A stretch of 50,740 bases of DNA from Herpetosiphonaceae bacterium (GCA_013538855.1 JABXJS010000067.1:1-50740), one strand, 5' to 3'; positions 16,356-25,707 are shown, counted from the first letter of the stretch. Made by a program: numbers and translations. The notes: generated from the sequence alone by a model not told the origin.

Positions 16356-17732
16356 CTATTGTTGCTCTAGGGTTGGTTTGAGCGCCTCGCTGGCGCTGCT
16401 TCGCCCCGCACCATCGGCAGGCACCCAGTTCCACGCCGCTGGTATGTAGACTACGCCGTAGCGCTCGTCGATCGAGCGGGTGTACACCCGCAGCGACCAG
16501 CTGCGATCCTGGTGGTCGATCGCCACCGACATGGTGTAGTCGTAGATGGCGGCGGTCAACTCGTACTCGCCCTCCAGCAGCGGCAGCGCTTCGATATGGT
16601 AGTCAATAAAGCCGACGCCGTCGATCCGCGGGATGTCCAGCCCGCTGAAGCGCGAGTTTGGCCCGTTGATATGCATGCCGTTCTGATGGTGGATGGCCAC
16701 GCCAAACACCGGCTGCTCGATCGGCTTATGCGTTCGATAGTGGACGCGAATCGTCAGCGGCTCGCCTGTATAGGCGCTTAGGCTGGCCTGGCCCGCCGCA
16801 TCAAGCAGCTCGACCTTGCTGATCTCGGCATCGAGCGTGCCCCAGCGCCGGAGGTTGACCTCCGGCTCGTGCTCCTCTGCGGTCTCGTCGGCGTTGCTGA
16901 CCTCGTCGGCGTTGTCGCTCGCCTCCGCAGTCGACTCCTCGATCTCCTCGGCTTCCCCAGACTGGGCCTGCGCCTCGGCCTTCCGCCGGGCAGAATCACG
17001 CTGGTTGGTATCGAACAGATAGGCGTCGATGGCGCTGCTCGGCGCGCTATCAAGCAGCAGCTCGCCATGGTTAAACCATAGCGCTCGGTCACATAGGTCG
17101 CGCACTTGCCCAAGCGCATGCGAGACAAACAGAATCGTCTTGCCGCGCCGCTTCAGCGAGTAGATGCGCTCCATGCACTTGCGCTGGAAGGCCTCATCGC
17201 CTACCGCCAGCACCTCGTCGGTGATCAAAATATCTGGGTCAACGTAGATCGCCACAGCGAAGCCGAGCCGCATGTACATGCCCGATGAGTAGTGCTTCAC
17301 CGGCATGTCGATAAACTCGCGCATCTCCGAGAAGTCGATGATCGCGTTGATCTTGCTCGACATCTCGGCCCGCGTGAAGCCCAGCAGCGAGCCGTTGAGG
17401 TAGATGTTCTCGCGCCCGGTGAGGTCAGGATGAAAGCCCGAGCCTAGCTCCAGCAGCGCCGATACGCGCCCATCAACAAGCACCTGCCCGCTGGTTGGCT
17501 GCAGGATGCGCGTGATCAGCTTGAGCGTCGTTGATTTGCCCGAGCCGTTGTGTCCGATGAGACCGATCGTCTCGCCTTTGTTGATCTTAAAGCTTACATC
17601 GCGCAAGGCCCAGAAGGTCTCGCTCGGCAGCCGCGGCTTGAATAGCCCGGTCACAACCTCGTGAAAGCTGTTGCGGCGATCACGCTTGACCTCGAACCGC
17701 CGTGACACGTGCTCAAATTCTATTACTGTCAT
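16356..17732 (-). CDS. ABC glycan exporter ATPase, Wzt-like, with C-terminal binding domain
   Basis: The 458-residue product is the ATPase of a polysaccharide ABC exporter. The Walker A motif GHNGSGKST is at residues 60-68, the signature is YSSGM, and the Walker B region is ILITDEVLAVGD. The ATPase core extends to about residue 250. An acidic, Glu/Asp-rich linker follows, then a beta-sandwich of about 150 residues (ISKVELLDAAG, VHYRTHKPIEQPVFGVAIH). This matches the glycan-recognition domain found in Wzt proteins. The next gene encodes its permease partner, with 3 bases between. A C-terminal domain of this kind usually recognises the finished or capped chain. Confidence 0.95.
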   Translation of the reverse strand: MTVIEFEHVSRRFEVKRDRRNSFHEVVTGLFKPRLPSETFWALRDVSFKINKGETIGLIGHNGSGKSTTLKLITRILQPTSGQVLVDGRVSALLELGSGFHPDLTGRENIYLNGSLLGFTRAEMSSKINAIIDFSEMREFIDMPVKHYSSGMYMRLGFAVAIYVDPDILITDEVLAVGDEAFQRKCMERIYSLKRRGKTILFVSHALGQVRDLCDRALWFNHGELLLDSAPSSAIDAYLFDTNQRDSARRKAEAQAQSGEAEEIEESTAEASDNADEVSNADETAEEHEPEVNLRRWGTLDAEISKVELLDAAGQASLSAYTGEPLTIRVHYRTHKPIEQPVFGVAIHHQNGMHINGPNSRFSGLDIPRIDGVGFIDYHIEALPLLEGEYELTAAIYDYTMSVAIDHQDRSWSLRVYTRSIDERYGVVYIPAAWNWVPADGAGRSSASEALKPTLEQQ

Positions 17733-17735
17733 AGG

Positions 17736-19445
17736 TTATAGCTCTTCACCAAAGCGGTCGCTGAGGCGGTGGAACACGTAGGCCCCGATTGCCAGTGTCG
17801 CACCAACGGTGAGCGCGGTGCGCGCCACGCCGTCTAGCGCTGGCAAACCTGGCGTGGGCTGGCTCGTGAGGCCGCCGTACAGTATATCACGGTAAAAATC
17901 AATGATCGACGCCATCGGGTTGATCCAGCGCATTAGCTTCACGAAAACCGGACGGCCAAAGGACTCCAGCGAGTAGAACACTGGCGTGACGAAAAACCAC
18001 AGCTGAATAATCACGCCCATGATGTGCGTCACGTCGCGGAAGAACACTGCCAGCGCCGAGAGCAGCAGGATCATCCCCAGCAGAAATACGGACTCGATCA
18101 CCACAATCACTGGCAGCAGCAGCACTGCGCTGGTCACCGAGCCGCCGGTGATGAAGATCACGGCAAAGAGCACCGGCAGCGACAGCAAAAAGTTGATCAG
18201 GTTGGCCAGCAGCGTGCTCAGCGGCAGGATCTCGCGGGGAAAGTATACTTTCTTCACCAGGTTCGCGTTGCCAATGATGCTGGTCATGCCCTCGGTCATG
18301 CCGCCGGCAAAGTAGTTCCACGGCAGCAGCGCCACCATCAAAAAGATGTGAAAGTTGACGATCGGCGAGCCAAGCAGCGTCCGAAAGACAAAGTAGAACA
18401 GCAGAATCATCAGCAGCGGGTTCAGCAGCGACCAGAAGTAGCCCAGCACCGAGCTTTTGTAGCGCGCCTTGAGGTCGCGCACCACGAGGTTGCGAATGAG
18501 CTCGCGATACTGCCACAGCTCACGCAGCTTGGCGACGATCCCAATCGAGTGATCCACAAACACCAGCAGCAGCCCGCCGATCAGCCCCACCGCCAGCACC
18601 AGCGCGATCTGCCAGCCAAGATGCCGCGCGCGCGGCTCCAGCGGCAGCGGTGCCTGCTGCGCAATGTAGGCGGCCGACGCTTGCAGCCCCGTCGATTGGA
18701 ACATCGGGTAGTCCGCTTTGAGGAATGTTGCCAGCGTGCGCCGCGCAACCTCAAGGTCGCGCCGCTCCAGCGGCGCAAGGATTGCATTGGGGTCGCTCAG
18801 CCGCAGCGTAAGCTGGTCGTAGCGCACCTCCATGGCTCTGGCGATGTCGTTGTAGTCCTCGTCGCTCAGGACGGGCGCTGTCGGTGTGGCGCGGATGGGA
18901 AAGTCGAACGCCCCAAAGGCGATCAGCTGGCGCAGCGACTCGTTCCAGTCGCTGTTCACCGGCTGCCCCTGCCACATGCGATACTCCTCGGCGTTGAGTT
19001 CGCGCTGCAGAATGTCGCGGCCGGCGGCTGCGCGGATGTTGCGCATCAGGCGGTCGGCCACTATGTTCGCAGCCGCCTGGGTTGCTTCAGGATTAAGGCC
19101 ATGAATGTTCAGCGTGATTGTGCCATCGGTGGACGGTATGATCGCCACGCCGTACTGGTTGGAGCCAAAGCCGGTGAACCCCTGGTTCTCTAAATTGAAG
19201 CGCGCTGTGGCCTGCGCTAGCTCGTTGAGCGATTTGGCGACCTCGGGATCGTTGAAGTAGGCCGCGTAGCGCTGCGGGTCGGCCTTGATCACCGCTTGGG
19301 TGTCGTAGAGCACCGGCTGCGCGCTGAGCGTCGGCAGCGCGATCAGCATGGTCAGCACCACCGAGAGTACCAGCAGCATCCAGTGGTAGCCACCGATGCT
19401 GCGCCGCTGCGCAGTCGTTGGGGCTGCGTTTATGATTTGAGCCAT
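17736..19445 (-). CDS. Wzm-type ABC permease fused to N-terminal Wzz-like domain
   Basis: The 569-residue product is about twice the usual Wzm length. Residues 1 to about 300 hold a transmembrane helix (about 21-42), a large extracytoplasmic region (about 43-270) and a second helix (about 275-300). This is the layout of chain-length regulators (Wzz/Wza-co-polymerase, PF02706 type), and QRYAAYFNDPEVAKSLNELA resembles the start of their periplasmic part. From about residue 305 comes a standard ABC2 permease: LRELWQYRELIRNLVVRDLK, then SVLGYFWSLLNPLL, PWNYFAGG, and FFRDVTHI. The combined protein may couple chain-length control to export. It overlaps the upstream deacetylase by 16 bases and is followed by its ATPase. 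Confidence 0.88.
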   Translation of the reverse strand: MAQIINAAPTTAQRRSIGGYHWMLLVLSVVLTMLIALPTLSAQPVLYDTQAVIKADPQRYAAYFNDPEVAKSLNELAQATARFNLENQGFTGFGSNQYGVAIIPSTDGTITLNIHGLNPEATQAAANIVADRLMRNIRAAAGRDILQRELNAEEYRMWQGQPVNSDWNESLRQLIAFGAFDFPIRATPTAPVLSDEDYNDIARAMEVRYDQLTLRLSDPNAILAPLERRDLEVARRTLATFLKADYPMFQSTGLQASAAYIAQQAPLPLEPRARHLGWQIALVLAVGLIGGLLLVFVDHSIGIVAKLRELWQYRELIRNLVVRDLKARYKSSVLGYFWSLLNPLLMILLFYFVFRTLLGSPIVNFHIFLMVALLPWNYFAGGMTEGMTSIIGNANLVKKVYFPREILPLSTLLANLINFLLSLPVLFAVIFITGGSVTSAVLLLPVIVVIESVFLLGMILLLSALAVFFRDVTHIMGVIIQLWFFVTPVFYSLESFGRPVFVKLMRWINPMASIIDFYRDILYGGLTSQPTPGLPALDGVARTALTVGATLAIGAYVFHRLSDRFGEEL

Positions 19446-21187
19446 AGATCTATCTCCACGCTGGCGTCAGCCTGTAGGTCTAGCACCAGTCGTTCGTTGT
19501 AGGTGTTTATCGCCTGCGGTGTCTCAATTCGCTCGATGGTGCCAGGCAGCGCCAGCGTCACATCCTTAAGGTCATAGGGGCTGCGGTTGCGCACCAGCAG
19601 TCGCCAGTGGTCGCCCACCGGTGTAAGCTGCGTCTGCACTTGGCGCACGCCGCGCCAGTACGCGCCAATACTGGGCACGCTGGCAACCCACACATCGGCC
19701 TGCTGGGAGGCATCCATCAGCGCGTCCCACGTGGCAATCTCAGCCGGGTCCACGATCTCCGATGTGTGCGCCCATAGGTCGATCACGCCGCCGCTGGCGA
19801 TGGTCTCGGTCAGGGCGGCGCTGGCTGCGGCCTGATATTTCGGCGCGAGCTGCTGATCTGGCAGCACCAGCACGTTGTAGCCGGGCAGCAGGCGCGGCTG
19901 ATGGCGCTGACGATCGATCAGCAGCGTCGGGTCGCTCAGGTCGCTGAGGTTGTTGGGCAGCCGCGTGCGCACCACCGTGTCCACGCCTGCTTGCTCTAGC
20001 GCCTGCCAGTGCCCGGCGGTCATGCCGTCGGAGCTGCCCCAGGGAAACGCAAGCGCGCTCGCTGGCGCAACTGCCTGCGTCGCGGCTACCTCGCGCCACG
20101 CCGCTAGGTCGGCCTGCCACTCGGGGAGCTTGGTGAATCCGGCGTAGAGGTGGCTGAAGGTGTGGCTCTCGATCGGCTGCTGCGCGGCGCTGAGCATGCG
20201 CGTCAGGTCGCCGAAGTACCAGCCAGGATCGCTCGCAACCGTGCCGTAGGGGTCGTCGGCAAACCACGGCCGCTGCGACCAGTCGCGCTGCCAGCGGCTG
20301 CTGGCGTTGGCCCAGGCAAAGGTGGGGTTGCCCATCCACGTGCGCCGCTCGGTGTTGCCGTCGAGGAAGTTGTAGCCGTTGCCAAACCACGTGCCGCTGA
20401 AGCCGTGGGCCTGGAGCAGGTCCAGCAGGTTCTGCGTGCCCGCCCGCGAGCGCAGGCCCATGGCGGTGGCCTGCTCGACGCTGTACGGGTCGCCGGCGCG
20501 CGTGTGGATGTAGCCGCCCATGGCCGTCTCCCAGTCTACGCTGAAGCTTACGGCGGCGGCGGCACCGCTGGGCCAGGGCAGCACGTACACGGCGGCGGCG
20601 TTCATGCTGAGATTGTCGATGTAGAGCACATCGTCGCCGAGCGGGTGGATGGAGAAGGCGACGCGGTCGGCGTTGCTCGGCGCTTGGTCGGTCTCGATCA
20701 GCACGGGCGTCCAGGTCGGTTTGCCGTCGGCGGCGTAGCCGATGCTAGCCGGCGGCTGCTTGTCGAGCCGCACGGTGTCGCCCGCTGCGTCGATCCAGTG
20801 CACCCAGACCTGGAGCCGCGCCGGCGTGCTGCCGGTCTGCGTGCCTGGGTCCACCAGCGCCTGAAAGCCCAGCCGGTAGGCTTGTCCAGGGCTGGCCTTT
20901 AGCTCCGGCGCGCGGGCGCTGCTGTTGCTGCCGCGCATCCGCAGCGCGTAGTCGCCGGTCAGCTCGTAGCCCTGGCTGCCATCGACGCGCTTGACGTCGC
21001 CGCTGAGCTGCCAGCCGCTTGGGCTAGGCGGATCGCCGGTGGCGCTGCTCCAGTCGGCGTTGGGTAGCAGGTTCCCCGCCGTCCACACGCTTGGCGCACG
21101 CTGGCTGCGCCAGCGATTGACGCCCCACAGGCCAGCGATGATCAGCACCGCTAGCCCGGCCACAAGCACTCCTGTTCGTCGTTTCAT
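19430..21187 (-). CDS. Membrane-anchored polysaccharide deacetylase (NodB fold)
   Basis: The 585-residue product has an N-terminal membrane anchor (LVAGLAVLIIAGLWGVNRW). At about residues 35-200 a beta-rich, carbohydrate-binding-like domain follows (NLLPNADWSSA, ALRMRGSNSS, DDVLYIDNLSM). Then comes a NodB-type domain of about 280 residues. Metal and catalytic-site candidates are D218 and E220 in SFSVDWET, and the H-x3-H motif in ESHTFSH near residue 340. The Arg-type and second His motifs are less obvious. It would remove acyl groups from glycan outside the membrane. The ATG at 21185-21187 is preferred over an upstream TTG. It is the first gene of the operon. Confidence 0.85.
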   Translation of the reverse strand: MKRRTGVLVAGLAVLIIAGLWGVNRWRSQRAPSVWTAGNLLPNADWSSATGDPPSPSGWQLSGDVKRVDGSQGYELTGDYALRMRGSNSSARAPELKASPGQAYRLGFQALVDPGTQTGSTPARLQVWVHWIDAAGDTVRLDKQPPASIGYAADGKPTWTPVLIETDQAPSNADRVAFSIHPLGDDVLYIDNLSMNAAAVYVLPWPSGAAAAVSFSVDWETAMGGYIHTRAGDPYSVEQATAMGLRSRAGTQNLLDLLQAHGFSGTWFGNGYNFLDGNTERRTWMGNPTFAWANASSRWQRDWSQRPWFADDPYGTVASDPGWYFGDLTRMLSAAQQPIESHTFSHLYAGFTKLPEWQADLAAWREVAATQAVAPASALAFPWGSSDGMTAGHWQALEQAGVDTVVRTRLPNNLSDLSDPTLLIDRQRHQPRLLPGYNVLVLPDQQLAPKYQAAASAALTETIASGGVIDLWAHTSEIVDPAEIATWDALMDASQQADVWVASVPSIGAYWRGVRQVQTQLTPVGDHWRLLVRNRSPYDLKDVTLALPGTIERIETPQAINTYNERLVLDLQADASVEIDLWLKS

Positions 21188-21266
21188 TCTTCTAAAACCA
21201 CACAAAAACGACCCGGCGTGTGCTGCCGCGTCGGCTCATTAGGCAATCCGCCTTCAACATCGGCGT

Positions 21267-21295
21267 ATTTTAACACATCGCTCCCCCACTGACAA
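21267..21295 (-). promoter_or_regulatory. Candidate sigma70-type promoter of polysaccharide operon
   Basis: On the minus strand a TTGTCA (21290-21295) is followed after exactly 17 bases by TAAAAT (21267-21272). The spacing and distance to the deacetylase start (about 80 bases) fit a promoter for the whole 21-kb operon. No other promoter this good was noticed inside the operon, though not every gene was searched. Confidence 0.6.
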
Positions 21296-21684
21296 AACCA
21301 GCCGCCTGATCGCTCGCTCCAAGCGCGCCGATCACCACCTGGCTGGTTAACATCATGCCGCGTCCGCAGCGCTATGCTGGCTGCTTGCCTGCTGGTGTAG
21401 TTCGGGATCAGTTTGTGAATCAGCGCCAGCGCTGATCCGTCACGGCTGCTGCGTTGGTGTCTGGCTATGCCCGCCCGCTCGTTGTTCGGCGCACGGCTCA
21501 GGTGGGTCGCCGTAGTCCCCCGTGCGATGGATTAAGCAGTAAGTTAACCGCCACACCAGGGCGCGTGGCGGCCCAACCCCGGCGCTAGGCAATCGCGGCC
21601 AACGGCTGGACAATGAGCCGCAGGCGCATGGAGCACACGGGCCAGTGCTCAACCACACGCCTGCCATCAACCAACATAGCCAGC

Positions 21685-21707
21685 CGCCAAGGGGTCACAC
21701 CTTGGCG
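21685..21707 (-). terminator. Stem-loop after propeller lipoprotein gene
   Basis: A perfect 8-base stem (CGCCAAGG/CCTTGGCG) with a 7-base loop lies about 26 bases past the stop of the minus-strand lipoprotein gene. There is no strong T-run, so termination is plausible but not certain. Confidence 0.4.
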
Positions 21708-21732
21708 TCTAGACATCCATGTGGCTGCTGGT

Positions 21733-23286
21733 CTACGGCTTAATCAGCTGTGGATAGAAGGGCTGATAGGCGGTTGGCGCGCCAACGGCTGTGGCCGCGC
21801 CGATGCCTGGCTGGAGGTACAGCTGCCACGCGCCCTGAGCGGTTGGCGCAAAGTAGTAGAGCGCGTTGTCCGCGCCAAAGCCGGCCGGTATTGCGCCTGC
21901 TGGCAGCGGGATGCTCGTGCGCGAGTGATTGATGACGCCGCCCTCATCGCCGCCGACAGCGACATCGTTGTTGTCGCCCCACACGACCTGCTCGAAGCTG
22001 GCTGCGCCAAGCTCGATCAGCGTGCCGCTACGCCACACGCTCAGGTCGCTGCTGGGGCTGCCACCATCGGCGGCGATCAGCAGTGCTTGACCATCAGGCG
22101 ACAGCCAGATGTTTGAGAAGCCGCCGAAAGTGCCGATGCGCGTTGGCTCCGCTGAGGCCAGCACGCTCCAGGTGTAAATAGTGCTCTGGCGGCTCGTCTG
22201 GCCCAGCTCGATGCTGTTGTAGGCAAGTTGATCACCGGCAAACTCCAGCGTGTTGATCATCGGCAGCTCCAGCGCCTTCTGTGGCTCTTGGCCAGGCGTC
22301 GCAATCCAGACGATTGTTGTTCCGCCGCCGTTGTCGCTGGTGGCGGCCACTGTCTGGCCGCTGCTGGTCCAGCCAAGGATGCTTACCCCAACTGGCGGGT
22401 AGGTCGCCGGATCACCGATGATCGACTGGGTCTCGCCGCCAGTCAGCGGCTGCACCTGGGCCTGCACGCCGCCCCAGCCTGCGCCAGTGCCAAAGCTGGT
22501 GGCGCTGCCATAGGCCAGCTGCTGGCCAGTTGGATCGAGCGTGGCCTGTAGCTCTAGGTCGGGCGTATTGGTGAGGCGGCGCACGCCGCTGCCGTCGGCG
22601 GCCACCGCGTACAGATCGACCTGGCCCTCGTGGGCGGAGGTGACAATGATCTCGCTGCCGTCAGGTGTCCAGATCAGTTTCTGGTTTGGGCCAGCGATCA
22701 CGCTCTGCACCGATGCGGCGAGGATCGTGTCGCTGGTGTCGATCTCGACGTCGAGCAGGTCGAGCAGCTTGCGCGGCTCCGAGCCATCGACATTCACCAC
22801 CCAGAGCGCGGCGTCGTCGTTGGCGTAGTCGATGCCCAGGTCTTTGGGCTGGCTCATGCCATGGCTGACCACAACGGCGATACTGCGGCCGTCAGGGGCG
22901 GCGGCCCAGGCGAGGCGCTGGTTGGGATCGGTTGGATCGGCGAGAATGATCTCGCTGCCGCTGGCCAGGTCGATGGCGCGCACGCTGCCGTCGGCGTAGG
23001 CTTGGAAGATGATGCTGCCCTGACCGGTGGCTGGCTCAGCGACTGTGGCGGCTGGCTCAGCGGTTGGGGTTGCTGGCCCAGCGACTGTGGCGGCTGGCTC
23101 AGCGGTTGGGGTTGCTGGCTCTGCGACTGTGGCGGTTGGCGCGGCGCTGACGGCAGCGGTTGGGCTGGCGCTTGGTGTGGGCGGATCTGCTGCGCTGCTG
23201 GTTGGCGTTGGCGCGCCACCAACGCCGCAGCCGACAAGACTAAGGCAGATGAGCACGAGAACAAACTGGCGGGTAAAGCGGTACAT
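21733..23286 (-). CDS. Secreted lipoprotein with WD40/PD40-type beta-propeller
   Basis: The 517-residue product begins MYRFTRQFVLVLICLSLVGCGVGG, a signal peptide with a lipobox ending in cysteine. It should be anchored on the outside of the membrane. Residues about 25-110 form a low-complexity Pro/Ala/Thr linker whose DNA is a 42-base tandem repeat. The rest resembles TolB/PD40 beta-propeller blades: GRSIAVVVSHG, LIWTPDGSEIIVTSAHEG, DLYAVAADGSGVRRLTN, LDPTGQQLAYGS, IWLSPDGQALLIA. The ATG at 23284-23286 has GGAG upstream; an in-frame start 30 codons earlier is rejected because it precedes the signal peptide. A sensor or binding function is possible but unproven. Confidence 0.86.
   Translation of the reverse strand: MYRFTRQFVLVLICLSLVGCGVGGAPTPTSSAADPPTPSASPTAAVSAAPTATVAEPATPTAEPAATVAGPATPTAEPAATVAEPATGQGSIIFQAYADGSVRAIDLASGSEIILADPTDPNQRLAWAAAPDGRSIAVVVSHGMSQPKDLGIDYANDDAALWVVNVDGSEPRKLLDLLDVEIDTSDTILAASVQSVIAGPNQKLIWTPDGSEIIVTSAHEGQVDLYAVAADGSGVRRLTNTPDLELQATLDPTGQQLAYGSATSFGTGAGWGGVQAQVQPLTGGETQSIIGDPATYPPVGVSILGWTSSGQTVAATSDNGGGTTIVWIATPGQEPQKALELPMINTLEFAGDQLAYNSIELGQTSRQSTIYTWSVLASAEPTRIGTFGGFSNIWLSPDGQALLIAADGGSPSSDLSVWRSGTLIELGAASFEQVVWGDNNDVAVGGDEGGVINHSRTSIPLPAGAIPAGFGADNALYYFAPTAQGAWQLYLQPGIGAATAVGAPTAYQPFYPQLIKP
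23039..23137. repeat. 42-base tandem repeat encoding lipoprotein linker
   Basis: About 2.3 copies of a 42-base unit begin at 23039, 23081 and 23123. Each encodes a 14-residue Ala/Pro/Thr-rich repeat (AEPATPTAEPAATV-like) in the flexible linker of the neighbouring lipoprotein. Copies differ by a few bases. Confidence 0.8.
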
Positions 23287-23598
23287 ATGGTTGCTACTCC
23301 ATCTAAAAACTAGTCGGCACGTCGCCACGTGAGCAGCGGCTGTGTCTCTGTATCGGGGCTGATTCAGGTTTAGCATAGCGCAGGCGCTGTGTGCTTCCGA
23401 TCACAGCCTGATGATGCAAAGCTGAAGCGGCGGTGGTACCGTGTTCGCGATCTGCTGACGGAGGTGGTAGCTTGACCGCATTATGTTGCCAGAGCGCTTT
23501 TGACTCTGGGCCATCGACAGCGCTATAATCCCTGCACAACAACCTCTTAACATTCCTCATCTTCGTACCGCTTCTTGCATACTCCAAAGGAGGAGTCC
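23287..23598. other. Divergent intergenic region, lipoprotein / EF-G-like gene
   Basis: No gene was seen. The right part carries a good plus-strand promoter for the EF-G-like gene. No convincing minus-strand promoter for the lipoprotein was identified. Confidence 0.5.
23500..23529 (+). promoter_or_regulatory. Candidate promoter of EF-G-like gene
   Basis: TTGACT (23500-23505) and TATAAT (23524-23529) are separated by 18 bases, about 70 bases before the start codon. Both boxes are close to sigma70 consensus. Confidence 0.7.
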
Positions 23599-25707
23599 AT
23601 GAAAGAGTACGGCCCCGAACGTATTCACACTATCGGCCTTTTTGGACATGGCGGCTCAGGTAAGACGACGCTGATCGAATCATTGCTGTTTACCAGCAAG
23701 GCGACGTCGCGCCTGGGCCGCGTTGAAGATGGCACTACCGTCAGCGACTACGACCCTGAAGAAGTCAAGCGGGGCATGTCGATGAACCTCGCGGTGGTCC
23801 CGATAGAGTGGCACGATAACAAGTTTAACTTCATTGATGTGCCAGGCTATGCCGATTTTCGCGGCGATGCGGCTGCGGCGCTGCGGGTGATCGACGGCAT
23901 GGTGCTGGTGCTCGATGCGACCGGCGGGGTAGAGGTCGGAGCAGAGCTGCTCTGGCAGATGGCGCGCGAGGCAAACATGCCCCGCGTTGTTTTTATTAAC
24001 AAGATGTGCCGCGACAACGCCAACTTTGCCGAGACGGTCCGTCAGGCCCAAGAGCGGCTGAACGAGGCCGTGACGCCGATGCACCTGCCGATCGGCTCGG
24101 CGCGCGACTTCCGCGGCATTATCTCGCTGCGCAAGCGCCGCGCTTGGCTGCACCACAACGGCAAGGACGGTGCCTACGAAGATGCCGATATTCCTGCTGA
24201 GATGTATGATCAGGCGATTGCGATGGCCCATGGCCTGATTGAGAAAATCGCCGTCACCAACGATCATCTGGTCGAGAAGTATCTGGAGCAGGGTGCGAGT
24301 GCGATGACTGGCGATGAGCTGCGCGAGGGCCTGCGCGCCGGCATCGCCAACAACACGATTGTGCCGCTGTTTGTCGGCGATGCGCTGACGCTCTCGGGCA
24401 TCCCGCAGCTGCTTGACGGCATTCTCGATGCCATCCCCTCGGCTGCGCGCCGGATTACCACCGGCCACGATCTGATCAGCGGCGATGAGTTTTTGCTGGA
24501 GACGCGCCTGGACGAGCCGCTGTCGGCGCTGATCTTTAAGACGATGGCCGACCAGTACGTCGGCCGCCTGAGCTACCTCAAAGTGTTCAGCGGCACGCTC
24601 TACTCCAACTCGACGGTGCTTAACCCGCGCACTGGCCAGGAGGAGCGCATCGCCCAGCTGTATATGATCCGCGGCAAAGAGCAAGTGCCTGTCGATAAGA
24701 TTATCGCTGGCGATGTTGGCGCTGTCACCAAGCTCAGCAACACTGTGAGCGGCGATACGCTCTGCTCGCCTGATCGCCCGCTGTATTTGCGCGGCATCCC
24801 CTATCCCAAGCCCGCCTTCACCGGCAAGGTGACGCCGCACTCGAAGCACGATGTCGATAAGCTCAACCAGTCGCTGAGCCGCATCGTCGAGGAAGATCCG
24901 ACGCTGCAGATCGGGCGCGACGCGCAAACTGGCGAGGCCCTGCTCGCTGGCCTGAGCGAGAGCCATCTGGCGCTCATCGCCGAGCGCATCAAGCGCAAGT
25001 TCGACGTGAGCATCGATATCTCCATCCCCCAGGTGCCCTACCTTGAGCGCCTCCAGTCCACGGCCAGCGCCACCTACCGCCATAAAAAACAGACCGGCGG
25101 TGCCGGCCAGTTCGCGGAGGTATCGCTGCGCGTCGAGCCACTGCCGCCTGATCCGCAGCGCGAAGACCCGCTGGAGTTTGTCAGCGAGATCGTTGGCGGC
25201 GTGATCAGCCGTGGCTTCTGGCCGGCGATCGAGAAGGGTGTGCGCGAGGCGATGGAGCGCGGCGTGGTCTCAGGTAATCCGCTGGTCGATGTGCGCGTTG
25301 CGATCTACGACGGCAAGGAGCATCCGGTCGACAGCAAAGAGGTTGCGTTCAAGACCGCTGGCAAGCTGGCCTTCCGTGAGGCAGCGCGCAAGGCCAACCC
25401 CATTCTGACCGAACCGATCTACCAGCTCGACATCAACGTGCCCGATGAGTACGTTGGCGATGTGCTCGGCGACCTCAACGGCTCGAAGCGTGGGCGGGTT
25501 GTGGGCATGGAGCAGGTTGGCAGCGGTCGTACGATCATCACGGCGCATGTGCCGCTGGCCGAGTGTCAGCGCTACTCCACCGACCTGCGCTCGATGACGC
25601 AAGGTCGCGGCGATTTTACCATGCACTTTGATCACTACGCTGATCTGCCTGCACACCTGGCCCAGCAGGTGATCGCGACCGCCACCCACGCCGACGAGGA
25701 GGAGTAG
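23599..25707 (+). CDS. Elongation factor G-like GTPase (EF-G2 type)
   Basis: The 702-residue product is a translational GTPase of the EF-G superfamily. The P-loop GHGGSGKTT is at about residues 16-24, the G3 region reads DVPGYADF from residue 80, and the G4 NKMCRD is near 134. Domain II-V follow in the usual order; the domain IV region carries GGVISRGFWPAIEKGVREAM. The switch has Tyr where canonical EF-G has the catalytic His (DTPGHVDF). This marks the EF-G-like or EF-G2 subgroup, so its cellular role may differ from EF-G proper. The ATG has a strong AAAGGAGG site. A convergent hairpin follows. Confidence 0.93.
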   Translation: MKEYGPERIHTIGLFGHGGSGKTTLIESLLFTSKATSRLGRVEDGTTVSDYDPEEVKRGMSMNLAVVPIEWHDNKFNFIDVPGYADFRGDAAAALRVIDGMVLVLDATGGVEVGAELLWQMAREANMPRVVFINKMCRDNANFAETVRQAQERLNEAVTPMHLPIGSARDFRGIISLRKRRAWLHHNGKDGAYEDADIPAEMYDQAIAMAHGLIEKIAVTNDHLVEKYLEQGASAMTGDELREGLRAGIANNTIVPLFVGDALTLSGIPQLLDGILDAIPSAARRITTGHDLISGDEFLLETRLDEPLSALIFKTMADQYVGRLSYLKVFSGTLYSNSTVLNPRTGQEERIAQLYMIRGKEQVPVDKIIAGDVGAVTKLSNTVSGDTLCSPDRPLYLRGIPYPKPAFTGKVTPHSKHDVDKLNQSLSRIVEEDPTLQIGRDAQTGEALLAGLSESHLALIAERIKRKFDVSIDISIPQVPYLERLQSTASATYRHKKQTGGAGQFAEVSLRVEPLPPDPQREDPLEFVSEIVGGVISRGFWPAIEKGVREAMERGVVSGNPLVDVRVAIYDGKEHPVDSKEVAFKTAGKLAFREAARKANPILTEPIYQLDINVPDEYVGDVLGDLNGSKRGRVVGMEQVGSGRTIITAHVPLAECQRYSTDLRSMTQGRGDFTMHFDHYADLPAHLAQQVIATATHADEEE

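Larger units (their letters stand above)
21188..21732. other. Intergenic gap upstream of polysaccharide operon
   Basis: No gene is apparent. The gap holds the operon promoter at its left side, a hairpin near 21685-21707 and a TGTGGCGGTTAAC-type motif (reverse strand, 21543-21555) that recurs near 34848. Otherwise it is featureless GC-rich sequence. Confidence 0.5.

Noticed and set aside
18024-19193. Open frame opposite the permease gene
   Set aside because: Low-complexity His/Gln-rich translation, no ribosome site, and it lies wholly opposite a clear gene.
23680-25083. Long open frame antisense to the EF-G-like gene
   Set aside because: GC-rich DNA gives long antisense frames; the sense gene has all EF-G motifs and a good ribosome site.
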